Part shown: positions 20,756 through 29,306 of the stretch, one piece after another | Layout: every line of letters starts with the position of its first letter | Numbering within the stretch: the stretch's first letter is position 1 | Source of the DNA: Hyphomonadaceae bacterium | Lineage (GTDB): Bacteria > Pseudomonadota > Alphaproteobacteria > Caulobacterales > Hyphomonadaceae | Length of the DNA stretch: 33,770 nt | NCBI GenBank assembly: GCA_947474455.1 | Contig: CANJIL010000032.1 | Coordinates: 1-33,770 of the forward strand | Direction: 5' to 3' | The notes under the pieces: generated by a model | What the model was told of the DNA's origin: nothing | What the model saw: the letters and a program-made list of their open reading frames with translations, nothing else | Database searches by the model: none | Position numbers and translations under genes: made by a program

Positions 20756-21529
20756 ATGGAAAGGTCAAACAAGATGACACGCCTTGCTCCCGCCCTGCTT
20801 GCCGCCACCGTCCTGGCTGGCTGCGCGACTGCACCCATGGCGATGGCGCAACCGCCCTCGCCCGGCCCGTGGCCAATGCCGCCGCAAAGCACGATCCAGC
20901 CCGAGACCACGATCACACTGACCGGCAAGGGCACGGTCGATCATGCTCCTGACGTCGCGATGATTAACGTCGGCGTGCAGGTGGAAGCCAAGACCGCCGC
21001 CGATGCAATGACGCAACAGGCCGAGCAGATGAACGGCGTGTTCGCGGCTGTGAAGACCGCCGGCATTGCCGATCGCGACATGCAGACGGGCAATCTGTCC
21101 CTGAACCCGGTCTATGAGTATCCCAATAACGCCCGCCCGCGCCTCACCGGCTATCAGGCGTCGAACCAGCTGACGATCAAGGTCCGCAAGCTCGACACGC
21201 TCGGCAAGACAATGGACGCGGTTGTGAAGGGCGGCGGCAACACGATCAACGGTGTGTCGTTCTCGATAGACCAGCCGGACAAACTCCAGAGCGACGCCCG
21301 CATCGAGGCGATCAAGGACGCCTCCTCCAAGGCCGAGCTTTATGCGCAGGCCGTGGGCTACAAGGTGAAGCGGATCGTCACGATCAACGAGCAGGAGTTC
21401 TATCCGCAGCCCGCGCCGATCATGATGCAGATGCGCAATCAGGACATGGCGGCCGCAGCGACCCCGATCGCGGCCGGCGAAGTCTCGCTGACGCAGACGG
21501 TGAGCGTGGTGTTTGAGCTGACGAAGTAG
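20756..21529 (+). CDS. SIMPL-domain (DUF541) periplasmic protein
   Basis: A 257-residue exported protein. The signal peptide ends in VLAGC (possible lipobox) and a Pro-rich linker follows. The SIMPL/DUF541 domain runs from TTITLTGKGTVDHAPDVAMI to the C-terminus, with ADRDMQTGNLSLNPVYEYPN, LTGYQASNQLTIKVRKLD and a terminal VSVVFELTK strand, all typical of the family. SIMPL proteins (for example the E. coli oxidative-stress defence protein YggE and Brucella BP26) form periplasmic oligomers of unclear function. ATG 20756 or ATG 20774 may be used; only the shorter form has a compact signal peptide. A strong terminator follows. Confidence 0.85.
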   Translation: MERSNKMTRLAPALLAATVLAGCATAPMAMAQPPSPGPWPMPPQSTIQPETTITLTGKGTVDHAPDVAMINVGVQVEAKTAADAMTQQAEQMNGVFAAVKTAGIADRDMQTGNLSLNPVYEYPNNARPRLTGYQASNQLTIKVRKLDTLGKTMDAVVKGGGNTINGVSFSIDQPDKLQSDARIEAIKDASSKAELYAQAVGYKVKRIVTINEQEFYPQPAPIMMQMRNQDMAAAATPIAAGEVSLTQTVSVVFELTK

Positions 21530-21552
21530 CGATTGCTTCTGCCCCAAGACAG

Positions 21553-21585
21553 GAAACGCCGCCCGTGGATAACGGGCGGCGTTTC
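21553..21585. terminator. bidirectional intrinsic terminator
   Basis: Perfect 13-bp stem GAAACGCCGCCCG/CGGGCGGCGTTTC with a 7-nt loop between the convergent SIMPL gene and panD; T-rich downstream (TGTTTCCC) on the plus strand. Confidence 0.88.
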
Positions 21586-21606
21586 TGTTTCCCGGGGAGG
21601 AAGATC

Positions 21607-21966
21607 TCAGGCGATGCCGGAGACGATCTCGTTTTTCTCGTTGAGCTTCACGATGGCGGGCGCGTGCTGTTTCGCGGCGTGCTCGTCCAGCTGGGCCCAG
21701 GCCGCGATTATCACGCGGTCCTGCGGCTGGAAGAAGCGGGCGGCGGCGCCGTTGACGCCGATGGTTTTCGAGCCGCGCGGCGCCTCTATCGCATAGGTGG
21801 TGATGCGCGCGCCATTGGTGATGTTCCAGATGTCGACCTGCTCGTGCGGCAGGATGCCAGCCGCCTCGAGGAGGTCGATGTCGATGGAGCAGGAGCCCTC
21901 GTAATGGAGGTCGCACTGGGTGACGGCGGCCCGGTGGAGCTTGCCCTTCATCATGGTCAGGATCAT
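21607..21966 (-). CDS. panD: aspartate 1-decarboxylase, pyruvoyl-dependent
   Basis: A 119-residue proenzyme that decarboxylates L-aspartate to beta-alanine for pantothenate and CoA synthesis. The conserved start [20 protein letters not shown] contains Lys9 and the self-cleavage site Gly24-Ser25 (usual context GS-x-x-ID; here GSCSID); cleavage makes Ser25 the pyruvoyl group. The core [16 protein letters not shown] and the C-terminal block [20 protein letters not shown] are diagnostic. Length is normal. AGGAGG precedes the start. It is monocistronic here, closed by the terminator at 21553-21585. Confidence 0.96.
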   Translation of the reverse strand: MILTMMKGKLHRAAVTQCDLHYEGSCSIDIDLLEAAGILPHEQVDIWNITNGARITTYAIEAPRGSKTIGVNGAAARFFQPQDRVIIAAWAQLDEHAAKQHAPAIVKLNEKNEIVSGIA

Positions 21967-22201
21967 TGCAGTCCTCCTAACGTCCCCGCTTTCGCCGGGT
22001 TATTGCGCAAACCTTAACGCAGGAGGGTTTCTCCGCCGTAAAGGAATTGCACAGCCTTTTGTCCGACTCGATCCGGGCTTTCGCCCCCGCGACGGGTTGG
22101 TAAAGGTGGGAATGGCCCAGATATAACCCAGTTGGTTAGGAAATCCGGCGTAATCCCCGAGGCGCGACCGATACATACGGCAGCCGTAAGGAACCCTGTA
22201 T

Positions 22202-23215
22202 ATGGCCCATGACGCCCGTTTCGTCCAGTCCGGCGGCCATACCATTCGTGTGATTGTCGAGGGAGCCGGGCCGCTGGTTCTGATGGTCCATGGCTGGCCG
22301 GAGAGCTGGTATTCCTGGCGCCACCAGATCGGACCGATCGCGCAGGCCGGTTACACAGCGGCAGCGATGGATGTGCGGGGCTATGGCGGGTCGTCGAAAC
22401 CACGGCCGGTTCAGGCTTATGACATGAAATCGCTGATCTCGGACGTCCAGGCCGTGGCGGACGCGCTGGGCGGCGGCAAGGCGATCCTTATCGGGCATGA
22501 CTGGGGGGCGCCGATCGTGTGGAGTTCGGCACTGGTCGATCCGGGTCGGTTCACGGCGGTGGCCGGCCTGGCGATCCCCTATTCCGGACTGGGAGAAGAG
22601 CCATTCATCGACAGCCAGCAGCGGAAGCAGGCCGCCAACGGACGTTTTTTCTATCAGGTCTACATGCAGGACGAGGGCGTCGCCGAGACGGAGCTGGAAG
22701 CGGATGTACGCGGCGGGTTGCGGAAGATCTATTACGCCCTTTCCGGCGGAGCGCCGGACAACGCATGGCCGAAGGACAAGATGCAGGGTGATACGTTGCT
22801 GCATCGTCTGGTTGATCCGGAGGTCTTTCCATCCTGGCTGACGGCGGATGACATCGATTATTTCGTGAAGGAATTCGAGGGCTCAGGCTTTCGCGGGCCG
22901 CTCAACCGGTATCGCAATTTTCATCGCGACTTCGAATGGCTTAGCAGGTTCGGGAATGGAACGATCGAACAGCCGGCGCTATTTGTCGCCGGCGAGCAGG
23001 ACATGGCCTTCAGACTGTTCGGGCGGCAGGCCGAAGACAGGATGCGGAGCTTGATGCCAAACCTGGGGGGCTTCCACGTGCTGCCCGACTGCGGCCACTG
23101 GACCCAGCAGGAGAAGCCCGCCGAGGTGAACACCCTGCTCCTCGCTTGGCTGAAGGAGCTGCGGAGCCGGACGGCGAGGCCGGCTGCTATTTCCAGGACC
23201 GCAAAGCGAGCATAA
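22202..23215 (+). CDS. alpha/beta-hydrolase, soluble epoxide hydrolase-like
   Basis: A 337-residue hydrolase. Oxyanion motif HGWPES at 30-35, nucleophile Asp100 in the elbow GHDWGAP, lid tyrosines in FFYQVYM (Tyr151) and GPLNRYRN (Tyr237), acid Asp267 (AGEQDMAF) and His299 (CGHWTQQEKP). An Asp nucleophile with two lid tyrosines is the signature of epoxide hydrolases, which open epoxides to diols through an alkyl-enzyme ester; haloalkane dehalogenases would have Trp in place of the lid tyrosines. The substrate is unknown. A non-conserved basic tail (RSRTARPAAISRTAKRA) extends past the domain. The gene stands alone, upstream of the glycine riboswitch. Confidence 0.9.
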   Translation: MAHDARFVQSGGHTIRVIVEGAGPLVLMVHGWPESWYSWRHQIGPIAQAGYTAAAMDVRGYGGSSKPRPVQAYDMKSLISDVQAVADALGGGKAILIGHDWGAPIVWSSALVDPGRFTAVAGLAIPYSGLGEEPFIDSQQRKQAANGRFFYQVYMQDEGVAETELEADVRGGLRKIYYALSGGAPDNAWPKDKMQGDTLLHRLVDPEVFPSWLTADDIDYFVKEFEGSGFRGPLNRYRNFHRDFEWLSRFGNGTIEQPALFVAGEQDMAFRLFGRQAEDRMRSLMPNLGGFHVLPDCGHWTQQEKPAEVNTLLLAWLKELRSRTARPAAISRTAKRA

Positions 23216-23332
23216 TCAAAGCATCCCCAGTCTTGCGACGGCCTGCCATTGACGCCCATCGCTCGCTGAGGGCAGATGCGTTCGACGTCTGGTTCCGCCG
23301 TGAGGCGCAGCCAGGCGGCTAGGTCGATCGAT

Positions 23333-23535
23333 CCCCGCGGGAGAGAGCTGCATCCCCTTCTTACTTGAAGGTGTGGGCAGCCGCCGAAGGCGCAACCGCC
23401 CCGGAAACGCTCAGGCAAAAAGGGCCGCGGGAGTGACGACATCGCTGGAAAGCGCGAGACGAGATCTCGCCGCCGACGGAGTAAGCGTCGCACACTTGTG
23501 ACGGGAATCTCTCAGGCAAATCCGACAGCGGGGGC
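23333..23535 (+). promoter_or_regulatory. tandem glycine riboswitch upstream of gcvT
   Basis: Two glycine aptamers in series. Aptamer 1 (about 23333-23432) has the core CGCCGAAGGCGCAACCGC, then ACGCTCAGGCAAAAAG, closed by CCGCGG repeats. Aptamer 2 (about 23441-23535) has GCTGGAAAGCGCGAGACG, CGCCGACGGAGTAAGC and CTCTCAGGCAAATCCGACAG. These blocks are the classic conserved cores. As in other bacteria it should switch on the gcv operon when glycine is in excess. Exact P1 ends are estimates. Confidence 0.93.
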
Positions 23536-23575
23536 GTAGTCGCGAATGCGATGGCGCGGACCTGTCGGAGTTGAA

Positions 23576-24736
23576 ATGGCGGAAGTCTTGAACGTTCCTC
23601 TGAAGAAGACGCCGCTGCATGCATTGCATGTAAAACTGGGCGGCCGGATGGTCGAGTTCGGCGGTTATGACATGCCGGTCCAGTATCCCGAAGGCATCAT
23701 GGCCGAGCACAGCTGGACGCGCACGCACGCCGGCCTGTTCGATGTCAGCCACATGGGGCCGAGCTTTCTGGCGCTGCCCGAGCTGGGCGGCGGCGAGGAC
23801 GCGCATCGGAAGATTTCCGCGATCGTTGAGAGGCTTGTGCCGTCTGACATTGCCGGGCTGGCGCCGGGCAAGGTGCAGCTCACGGTGCTGCTCAACGAGG
23901 GTGGCGGGATCGTCGACGACCTGATGATCGGCCGGCCAGCGGCCGCTGATCTTCAGGGCATGCTGTACATCGTGGTCAACGCCGGAACGAAGGACAACGA
24001 CTTCGCGCTGATCCAGAAGACAGCGGGTTCGGAAGCCGCGTTGCGCCGGGCGGATGACCGCGCGCTGATCGCTCTGCAGGGACCGGAGGCAGAAGCCGTG
24101 ATCGCATCGATCATTCCGGAAGCGGTCGCCCTCACCTTCATGCATTTTGCGCGCGTGGAGCATGCTGAGTTCGGTCGCATAATGGCGACGCGCTGCGGCT
24201 ACACGGGCGAGGACGGGTTTGAGATTCTAGTGCCGGCGAACAAGGCCGAGGCGTTTGCCGAAAGGCTGCTGTCGGATGCCCGGGTGAAACCGATCGGGCT
24301 GGGCGCCCGGGATTCGCTGCGGCTCGAGGGCGGCCTGTGCCTGTATGGGCATGACATCGACGCGAGCAAGACGCCGGTCGCGGCTTCACTGTCATGGATG
24401 ATCTCCAGGGTGCGTCGCGACCGCGGTGATTTCCCCGGCGCGCAGCGGATTCTTGGCGAGCTGAAGGACGGCGTTCCCTCGAAGCGCGTGGGCATCAAGC
24501 CGCTGGGCCGGGCGCCGGCACGCGAGGGCGCGGAAATCCAGAGCGCGGACGGCCAGGTTGTTGGCGTGATAACATCCGGCGGGTTCGGGCCGACAGTGAA
24601 CGGGCCTGTTGCGCAGGGCTATGTCGATACGAGCTACGCCAAAGTCGGGACGCCGCTGAAGCTGATCGTGCGCGGCAAGGCGCTGGAAGGTGAAGTGGCA
24701 ACGCTGCCTTTCGTGCCTGCAAAATACAAACGCTAA
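23576..24736 (+). CDS. gcvT: glycine cleavage system T protein (aminomethyltransferase)
   Basis: A 386-residue THF-dependent aminomethyltransferase; it takes the aminomethyl group from GcvH, releasing ammonia and making 5,10-methylene-THF. N-terminal LKKTPLHALHVKLGGRMVEF and FDVSHMGPSF, the folate-site region YTGEDGFEILVPANKA, and GARDSLRLEGGLCLYGHDID are diagnostic, and a GCV_T C-terminal barrel (GGFGPTVNGPVAQGYVD) follows. ATG 23576 has GGAG at good spacing and starts where the family does; the frame's upstream ATG 23546 would add a non-homologous ten residues. First gene of the operon, 40 nt after the second aptamer. Confidence 0.96.
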   Translation: MAEVLNVPLKKTPLHALHVKLGGRMVEFGGYDMPVQYPEGIMAEHSWTRTHAGLFDVSHMGPSFLALPELGGGEDAHRKISAIVERLVPSDIAGLAPGKVQLTVLLNEGGGIVDDLMIGRPAAADLQGMLYIVVNAGTKDNDFALIQKTAGSEAALRRADDRALIALQGPEAEAVIASIIPEAVALTFMHFARVEHAEFGRIMATRCGYTGEDGFEILVPANKAEAFAERLLSDARVKPIGLGARDSLRLEGGLCLYGHDIDASKTPVAASLSWMISRVRRDRGDFPGAQRILGELKDGVPSKRVGIKPLGRAPAREGAEIQSADGQVVGVITSGGFGPTVNGPVAQGYVDTSYAKVGTPLKLIVRGKALEGEVATLPFVPAKYKR

Positions 24737-24748
24737 GAGGGATCCAGC

Positions 24749-25120
24749 ATGACTACCTACTACACGAGCGAGCACGAATGGATCAGCGTCGAGGGCGATG
24801 TCGGCACCGTGGGCATCACGGCATTCGCGGCGGGGAAGCTAGGTGATGTGGTGTTCGTCGAGCTGCCCGACGCCGGGAAGAAGGTGAAGAAGGAAGGCGA
24901 CATGGCTGTCGTCGAGTCAGTGAAGGCTGCGTCCGACGTCTACGCGCCGGTGTCAGGCGATATTGTGGAAGCCAATGCGGCCATCGTGGAGGAACCAGCG
25001 AAGGTGAATGCCGATCCCGAAGGCGAGGGCTGGTTTGTAAAGCTGAAGCTTTCGAACTCGGGCGAGCTTTCGGGCCTGATGGACAAGGCCGCCTATGACG
25101 CTTTCTGTGCGAGGCAGTGA
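24749..25120 (+). CDS. gcvH: glycine cleavage system H protein
   Basis: A 123-residue lipoyl carrier of the glycine cleavage complex. Hammerhead domain with the lipoylation Lys59 in [18 protein letters not shown]-terminal [20 protein letters not shown], and C-terminal [12 protein letters not shown]. Length and order are normal. It shuttles the methylamine arm between GcvP and GcvT. Twelve bases after gcvT, with AGAGGGA upstream of the start. Confidence 0.96.
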   Translation: MTTYYTSEHEWISVEGDVGTVGITAFAAGKLGDVVFVELPDAGKKVKKEGDMAVVESVKAASDVYAPVSGDIVEANAAIVEEPAKVNADPEGEGWFVKLKLSNSGELSGLMDKAAYDAFCARQ

Positions 25121-25128
25121 GGACCTGA

Positions 25129-25764
25129 ATGCACGCAGCTCCCGCCTTTCATGTGGACAATGCGTCCGAACTGGCCGCCTTCATCGAGGCGCGCCGTTTC
25201 GCGACGCTGGCTCTCTCAAGCGAAAGCGGGCCGGAGGCGGCGCACATTCCGATGATTCTGAACCGCGACGCGGCGGGAAACCCGGTAGCGCTGGAAGGTC
25301 ATGTGGCGCGGAACAATCCCGTGGCGGCGATTGCGGCGCAGCCGGTGCGGGCGCTGGCAATCTTCATTGGCGCTGATGCCTATGTGACGCCTTCGCTCTA
25401 CCCCTCCAAGCGCGAGCACGGGAAGGTCGTGCCGACGTGGAACTACATTGCGGTGCATGTGAGTGGGGCCGTTCAAGCTTATACCGATGCCGCCGCGCTG
25501 CACCAGCAGGTGAGCCGGATCACGGACATGATGGAGCAGCCGGCGACGGCGCCTTGGTCCGTCAGCGATGCGCCGGAGGATTACATCGCGAAGATGCTCA
25601 ACGCGATCACCGGCCTGCGCCTGCAGATCGATGCGATCGAGGGCATCCGCAAGCTGAGCCAGAACAGGCCGGAGGGCGATCGCGCTGGCGTGCTCAATGG
25701 ATTCGCACATTCATCCGATCCAGCCGCGAGGCAACTTGCGGCGGAAATGTCGAAAGAGGTCTAG
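25129..25764 (+). CDS. PaiB-type FMN-binding split-barrel protein embedded in the gcv operon
   Basis: A 211-residue protein of the PaiB family. HIPMILNRDAAGNPVALEGH and HVARNNP, then the strongly conserved TPSLYPSKREHGKVVPTWNY (about 88-107) and PWSVSDAPEDYI, and a C-terminal KLSQNRPEGDRAGV. The fold is a flavin-binding split barrel. In Bacillus, PaiB with PaiA affects protease and sporulation genes; the biochemical role is unsettled. What is odd is the location: 8 nt after gcvH and 3 nt before gcvPA, inside the glycine cleavage operon, so it is made under the same riboswitch. It may link flavin or PLP/polyamine metabolism to glycine use, which is inference. Confidence 0.88.
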   Translation: MHAAPAFHVDNASELAAFIEARRFATLALSSESGPEAAHIPMILNRDAAGNPVALEGHVARNNPVAAIAAQPVRALAIFIGADAYVTPSLYPSKREHGKVVPTWNYIAVHVSGAVQAYTDAAALHQQVSRITDMMEQPATAPWSVSDAPEDYIAKMLNAITGLRLQIDAIEGIRKLSQNRPEGDRAGVLNGFAHSSDPAARQLAAEMSKEV

Positions 25765-25767
25765 TTC

Positions 25768-27114
25768 ATGCGCTACCTGCCCCTCACCGCGGATGACCGC
25801 GCGGCGATGCTGAAGACCATCGGCGCGCAGTCGGTGGACGACTTCTATGGCGACGTGCCGGCGGGGGCGCGGCTGAGGGGTCCTGTGGCGGGATTGCCGA
25901 ACCATCAGGGCGAGCTGCAGGTGGAGCGGCACATGACGAAGCTGGCGGCGAAGAACCGCGCGGCTTCGGATGGACCGTTCTTTGTCGGATGCGGCGCCTA
26001 TAAGCATCACATTCCGGCGAGCGTGGACCATATCATCCAGCGGTCGGAATTCCTGACGACCTATACGCCTTACCAGCCGGAGATCGCGCAGGGCACGCTG
26101 CAGACTATGTTCGAGTTCCAAACGCAGGTGGCGGCGCTGACCGGAATGGAGGTGGCGAACGCCTCGATGTATGACGGCTCAACCGCATGCGCCGAGGCGG
26201 CAGTGATGGCCTGCCGCGTGACGAGGCGGAACACCGTGATCATGTCGGGCGGTCTGCATCCGCACTATGCGGACACCACCCGCACGCTGTGCGAGGCGGC
26301 GGGGATCAACGTCATCCAGTTGCCGCCAGCGATAGATGGCGAGCTTGAGCTGGCGAATGCTGTGACCGAAGTGGCGGCCTGCGTGATCGGGCAATCGCCG
26401 AATGTGTTCGGGACGGTGACGGACCTCACGCCGGTAGCGGACGCAGCTCACGCCAAGGGCGCGTTGCTGGTGACCGTGTTCACAGAGGTTCTGTCGCTTG
26501 GACTGGTGAAGCCGCCGGGTGAGATGGGAGCCGACATTGCGGTGGGCGAAGGCCAGTCGATCGGCGTACCGTTGGGCTTTGGCGGACCGTATGTGGGGTT
26601 ATTCACCTGCCGGTCGAAATTCATGCGCCAGATGCCGGGGCGACTGTGTGGCGAGACGCTGGATGCGGACGGCAAGCGCGGCTTCGTGCTGACCCTGTCG
26701 ACGCGCGAGCAGCACATCCGCAGGGATAAAGCGACCAGCAACATCTGCACGAACTCCGGGCTGTGCATGCTGGCCTTCACGGCGCACATGACGCTGCTGG
26801 GCGACAAGGGGCTGACGCATCTGGCGACGCTGAACCATGAAGCGGCGTGCGATCTTGCCGACGCCCTCTCCGCAGTCAGGGGCGTGAAGGTGCTGACGGG
26901 GCGCTTTTTCAACGAGATCGCGTTCGAAACATCAAAACCCGCAGACCTGATTCTGGCCGCGCTTGAGAAGCATGACGTCATCGGCGGCGTGCGTGCGTCG
27001 CGTCTGTTCCCAGGCGCGGGAATGGACAATGTGATCCTGGCTGCCGCGACAGAGTGTGCGACGGCTGAAGACATCAAGACTTATGCCGCGGCTCTGGCGG
27101 AGGTGCTGAAATGA
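25768..27114 (+). CDS. gcvPA: glycine dehydrogenase (decarboxylating), subunit 1 (P-protein alpha)
   Basis: A 448-residue half of the split P-protein. It begins [20 protein letters not shown], typical for subunit 1, with the conserved [39 protein letters not shown] and [20 protein letters not shown] blocks. With GcvPB it decarboxylates glycine and loads the methylamine group on GcvH. The catalytic lysine is carried by the other subunit. Its stop overlaps the gcvPB start (ATGA), a common device for equal synthesis. Length is normal. Confidence 0.96.
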   Translation: MRYLPLTADDRAAMLKTIGAQSVDDFYGDVPAGARLRGPVAGLPNHQGELQVERHMTKLAAKNRAASDGPFFVGCGAYKHHIPASVDHIIQRSEFLTTYTPYQPEIAQGTLQTMFEFQTQVAALTGMEVANASMYDGSTACAEAAVMACRVTRRNTVIMSGGLHPHYADTTRTLCEAAGINVIQLPPAIDGELELANAVTEVAACVIGQSPNVFGTVTDLTPVADAAHAKGALLVTVFTEVLSLGLVKPPGEMGADIAVGEGQSIGVPLGFGGPYVGLFTCRSKFMRQMPGRLCGETLDADGKRGFVLTLSTREQHIRRDKATSNICTNSGLCMLAFTAHMTLLGDKGLTHLATLNHEAACDLADALSAVRGVKVLTGRFFNEIAFETSKPADLILAALEKHDVIGGVRASRLFPGAGMDNVILAAATECATAEDIKTYAAALAEVLK

Positions 27115-28682
27115 CCATGAACTCAACCGGCCGCCCGACCTCACTTGGCGCTATCGACGGCGAGCGACCCTCGCACACTGTCTCCGGCTCGAAGGGCCTG
27201 CTGCAGGCGGAAGGGCTGATCTTCGAGATCGGCTCCGTCGAGAAGACGGGCGTTGATCTGGCGAAGCCGAAGGGCACGAAGAACCGGCTTGGCGGCGTGA
27301 CGCGTGGCAAGCCTTCCGGCCTGCCCGGCTTAACGGAGCCAGAGGCCGTGCGCCATTATGTGCGCCTCAGCCAGAAGAACTATGCGATCGACCTCGGTCT
27401 GTTCCCGCTTGGATCGTGCACGATGAAGCATAATCCGCGGCTGAATGAGAAGGTCGCGCGCCTGCCCGGCTTTGCGGATGTGCATCCGATGCAGCCGCAG
27501 ACGACTGTGCAGGGTGCACTGGAAGTGATCACCGAGCTCGCCGACTGGCTCATGAAGCTGACCAATATGCCGGCCGTGGCGATGAGTCCGAAGGCGGGCG
27601 CACACGGCGAGCTCGCGGGCATGCTGGCGATCCGCGCGGCCTTGATCGCGCGGGGCGAAAGCGAGAAGCGCAAGCGCGTGCTGGTTCCGGTTTCGGCGCA
27701 CGGCACTAACCCGGCGACGGCGGCGCAGTGCGGCTTCATCATTGATGAGATCAATGCCGCGCCGGATGGCCGGGTCGACCTCGAAGACCTGAAGGCCAAG
27801 CTGACGGATTCCTCCGACGTCGCAGGCATTATGCTGACCAACCCTAACACCTGCGGCCTATTCGAGCGGGACATCAGGGCGATTGCCGACCTGATCCACG
27901 CGGCAGGTGGATACTTCTATTGCGACGGCGCGAACTTCAACGCGATTGTCGGCCGGGTGCGGCCGGGCGACCTCGGCGTCGATGCGATGCACATCAACCT
28001 GCACAAGACGTTTTCGACGCCACATGGCGGCGGGGGCCCGGGCTCAGGGCCGACCGTGCTGTCGGAAGCGCTGGCGCCCTATACGCCGGTGCCGTTCATC
28101 GTGACGACGGCTGAGGGCCTCCGTTTCGTGGAGCATCACGAGGAAGCGCCGAATTCCTTCGGCCGGATGTGCGCCTTCCATGGGCAGATGGGCATGTTCA
28201 CGCGCGCCCTTGCCTACATTCTCAGCCACGGCGCGGACGGCCTGCGGCAGGTGGCGGAAGATGCGGTGCTGAACGCCAATTATGTGCTGGCGCGCCTCAA
28301 ACCGCTGATGTCGCCCGCCTTCGAGGGCTATTGCATGCATGAGGCGCTGTTTTCGGATGCTTTCCTGAAAGACACCGGCATCGAGACGATCGACATCGCC
28401 AAGGGGCTCATCGACGAGGGATATCACCCGATGACGATGTACTTTCCGCTGGTGGTGCACGGCGCGATGCTGATCGAGCCGACGGAGACGGAGTCGAAAG
28501 CGGAGATCGACAGGTTCTGCGATGCGCTTGCCTCGATCGCGCGGCGCGCAGTCCAGAAAGATCCGTCGCTAAAATCTTCGCCGCATCTTGCGCCCGCCAA
28601 GCGGCTGGACGAGACACGGGCGGCGAGGTCGCCGCGATTGAAGTGGACGCCCGAGTCGCCGACGCTGAAGGCGGCGGAGTAA
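27111..28682 (+). CDS. gcvPB: glycine dehydrogenase (decarboxylating), subunit 2 (P-protein beta)
   Basis: A 523-residue PLP-carrying half of the P-protein. Lys299 in [17 protein letters not shown] forms the Schiff base with PLP. Other signatures are [20 protein letters not shown] near the N-terminus, [17 protein letters not shown] and the Asp-containing [14 protein letters not shown]. The C-terminus (about 25 residues, SPRLKWTP) is a little longer than in most family members. Last gene of the riboswitch-controlled operon; a large inverted repeat follows. Confidence 0.96.
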   Translation: MTMNSTGRPTSLGAIDGERPSHTVSGSKGLLQAEGLIFEIGSVEKTGVDLAKPKGTKNRLGGVTRGKPSGLPGLTEPEAVRHYVRLSQKNYAIDLGLFPLGSCTMKHNPRLNEKVARLPGFADVHPMQPQTTVQGALEVITELADWLMKLTNMPAVAMSPKAGAHGELAGMLAIRAALIARGESEKRKRVLVPVSAHGTNPATAAQCGFIIDEINAAPDGRVDLEDLKAKLTDSSDVAGIMLTNPNTCGLFERDIRAIADLIHAAGGYFYCDGANFNAIVGRVRPGDLGVDAMHINLHKTFSTPHGGGGPGSGPTVLSEALAPYTPVPFIVTTAEGLRFVEHHEEAPNSFGRMCAFHGQMGMFTRALAYILSHGADGLRQVAEDAVLNANYVLARLKPLMSPAFEGYCMHEALFSDAFLKDTGIETIDIAKGLIDEGYHPMTMYFPLVVHGAMLIEPTETESKAEIDRFCDALASIARRAVQKDPSLKSSPHLAPAKRLDETRAARSPRLKWTPESPTLKAAE

Positions 28683-28688
28683 TCCGCG

Positions 28689-28770
28689 ACCGCCGGGCGC
28701 CTGCCCGGCTGTCGCTGCGGCGCAGCGAGCAGTGGTAATGCGGCGCTAGCCGGGCAGGCGCCCGGCGGTC
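28689..28770. repeat. 23-bp perfect inverted repeat after gcvPB
   Basis: Arm 1 (28689-28711; starts GACCGCCGGGCG) and arm 2 (28748-28770) are exact complements over 23 bp. The 36-nt loop holds a second small hairpin (CGCTGC/GCAGCG at about 28714-28728). It can end both the gcv transcript and the convergent YdeI-like gene, whose stop lies in arm 2. The long GC-rich arms without a T-run look more like a REP- or MITE-type palindromic element than an ordinary terminator. Confidence 0.75.
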
Positions 28771-29225
28771 CCAGATGATTTCGTGTTCGCCCGCACCATC
28801 GCAACGGTCTTCTCTATGCGACGAAGGCGCGTTTCGCGCGCCTTCGCTTCCTCAACCGCGCGTACGTGTTCCTTGCGATGAGTGAAAGCAAGCGCCGCGA
28901 AGTCTTTGGTGAGGCCAGCTTTCTTGAGGGCGGCGGCAAGATCATTCGGAACCTCGACTTCGCGCGGCGCGGTATCAAGCTCCAGTGTCACCTCAACCTT
29001 GTCGCCGCCTTTCACGCCGGCGGCGTCGCGGTGTTGCTGGGCAAGCGGCAACATGAATTTGCCGCCCATGAAGAAGACGGCGCTGCGGTAGGTGTAGCCG
29101 TTCAGCGTAACGCAGACCTTTGGCCTCTTGCCCGCGCCGAGTTTTTCCACGATGGCTTCGGGCATATCGATGCCGGTCGCGTTCATGTCTTCGGCTTGTG
29201 TGATGTCAGTCTTGAATTTCGGCAT
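28746..29225 (-). CDS. DUF1905/YdeI (OmdA-like) protein
   Basis: A 159-residue protein: a DUF1905 beta-barrel (KVCVTLNGYTYRSAVFFMGG; VKGGDKVEVTLELDTAPREV) followed by the YdeI/OmpD-associated helical part (LTKDFAALAFTHRKEHVRAV, then EEAKARETRLRRIEKTVAM). Relatives are tied to bacteriocin protection or stress; the mechanism is unknown. ATG 29225 with GGAGAG upstream fits the family start. The last codons (TAGRLPG) and the stop are supplied by an arm of the palindromic repeat, so the native C-terminus was probably replaced. Confidence 0.85.
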   Translation of the reverse strand: MPKFKTDITQAEDMNATGIDMPEAIVEKLGAGKRPKVCVTLNGYTYRSAVFFMGGKFMLPLAQQHRDAAGVKGGDKVEVTLELDTAPREVEVPNDLAAALKKAGLTKDFAALAFTHRKEHVRAVEEAKARETRLRRIEKTVAMVRANTKSSGTAGRLPG

Positions 29226-29306
29226 GCTGCTCTCCTCTCCGCTCACGCTTCTGACCGGAGGAAGAGCCGGCCATCGCAGCCCCGACAATTCAATGTAGAA
29301 ATTTGT

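Noticed and set aside
20765-21916. 383-codon minus-strand frame over the SIMPL gene and panD
   Set aside because: Arg/His-rich shadow crossing a terminator and panD itself.
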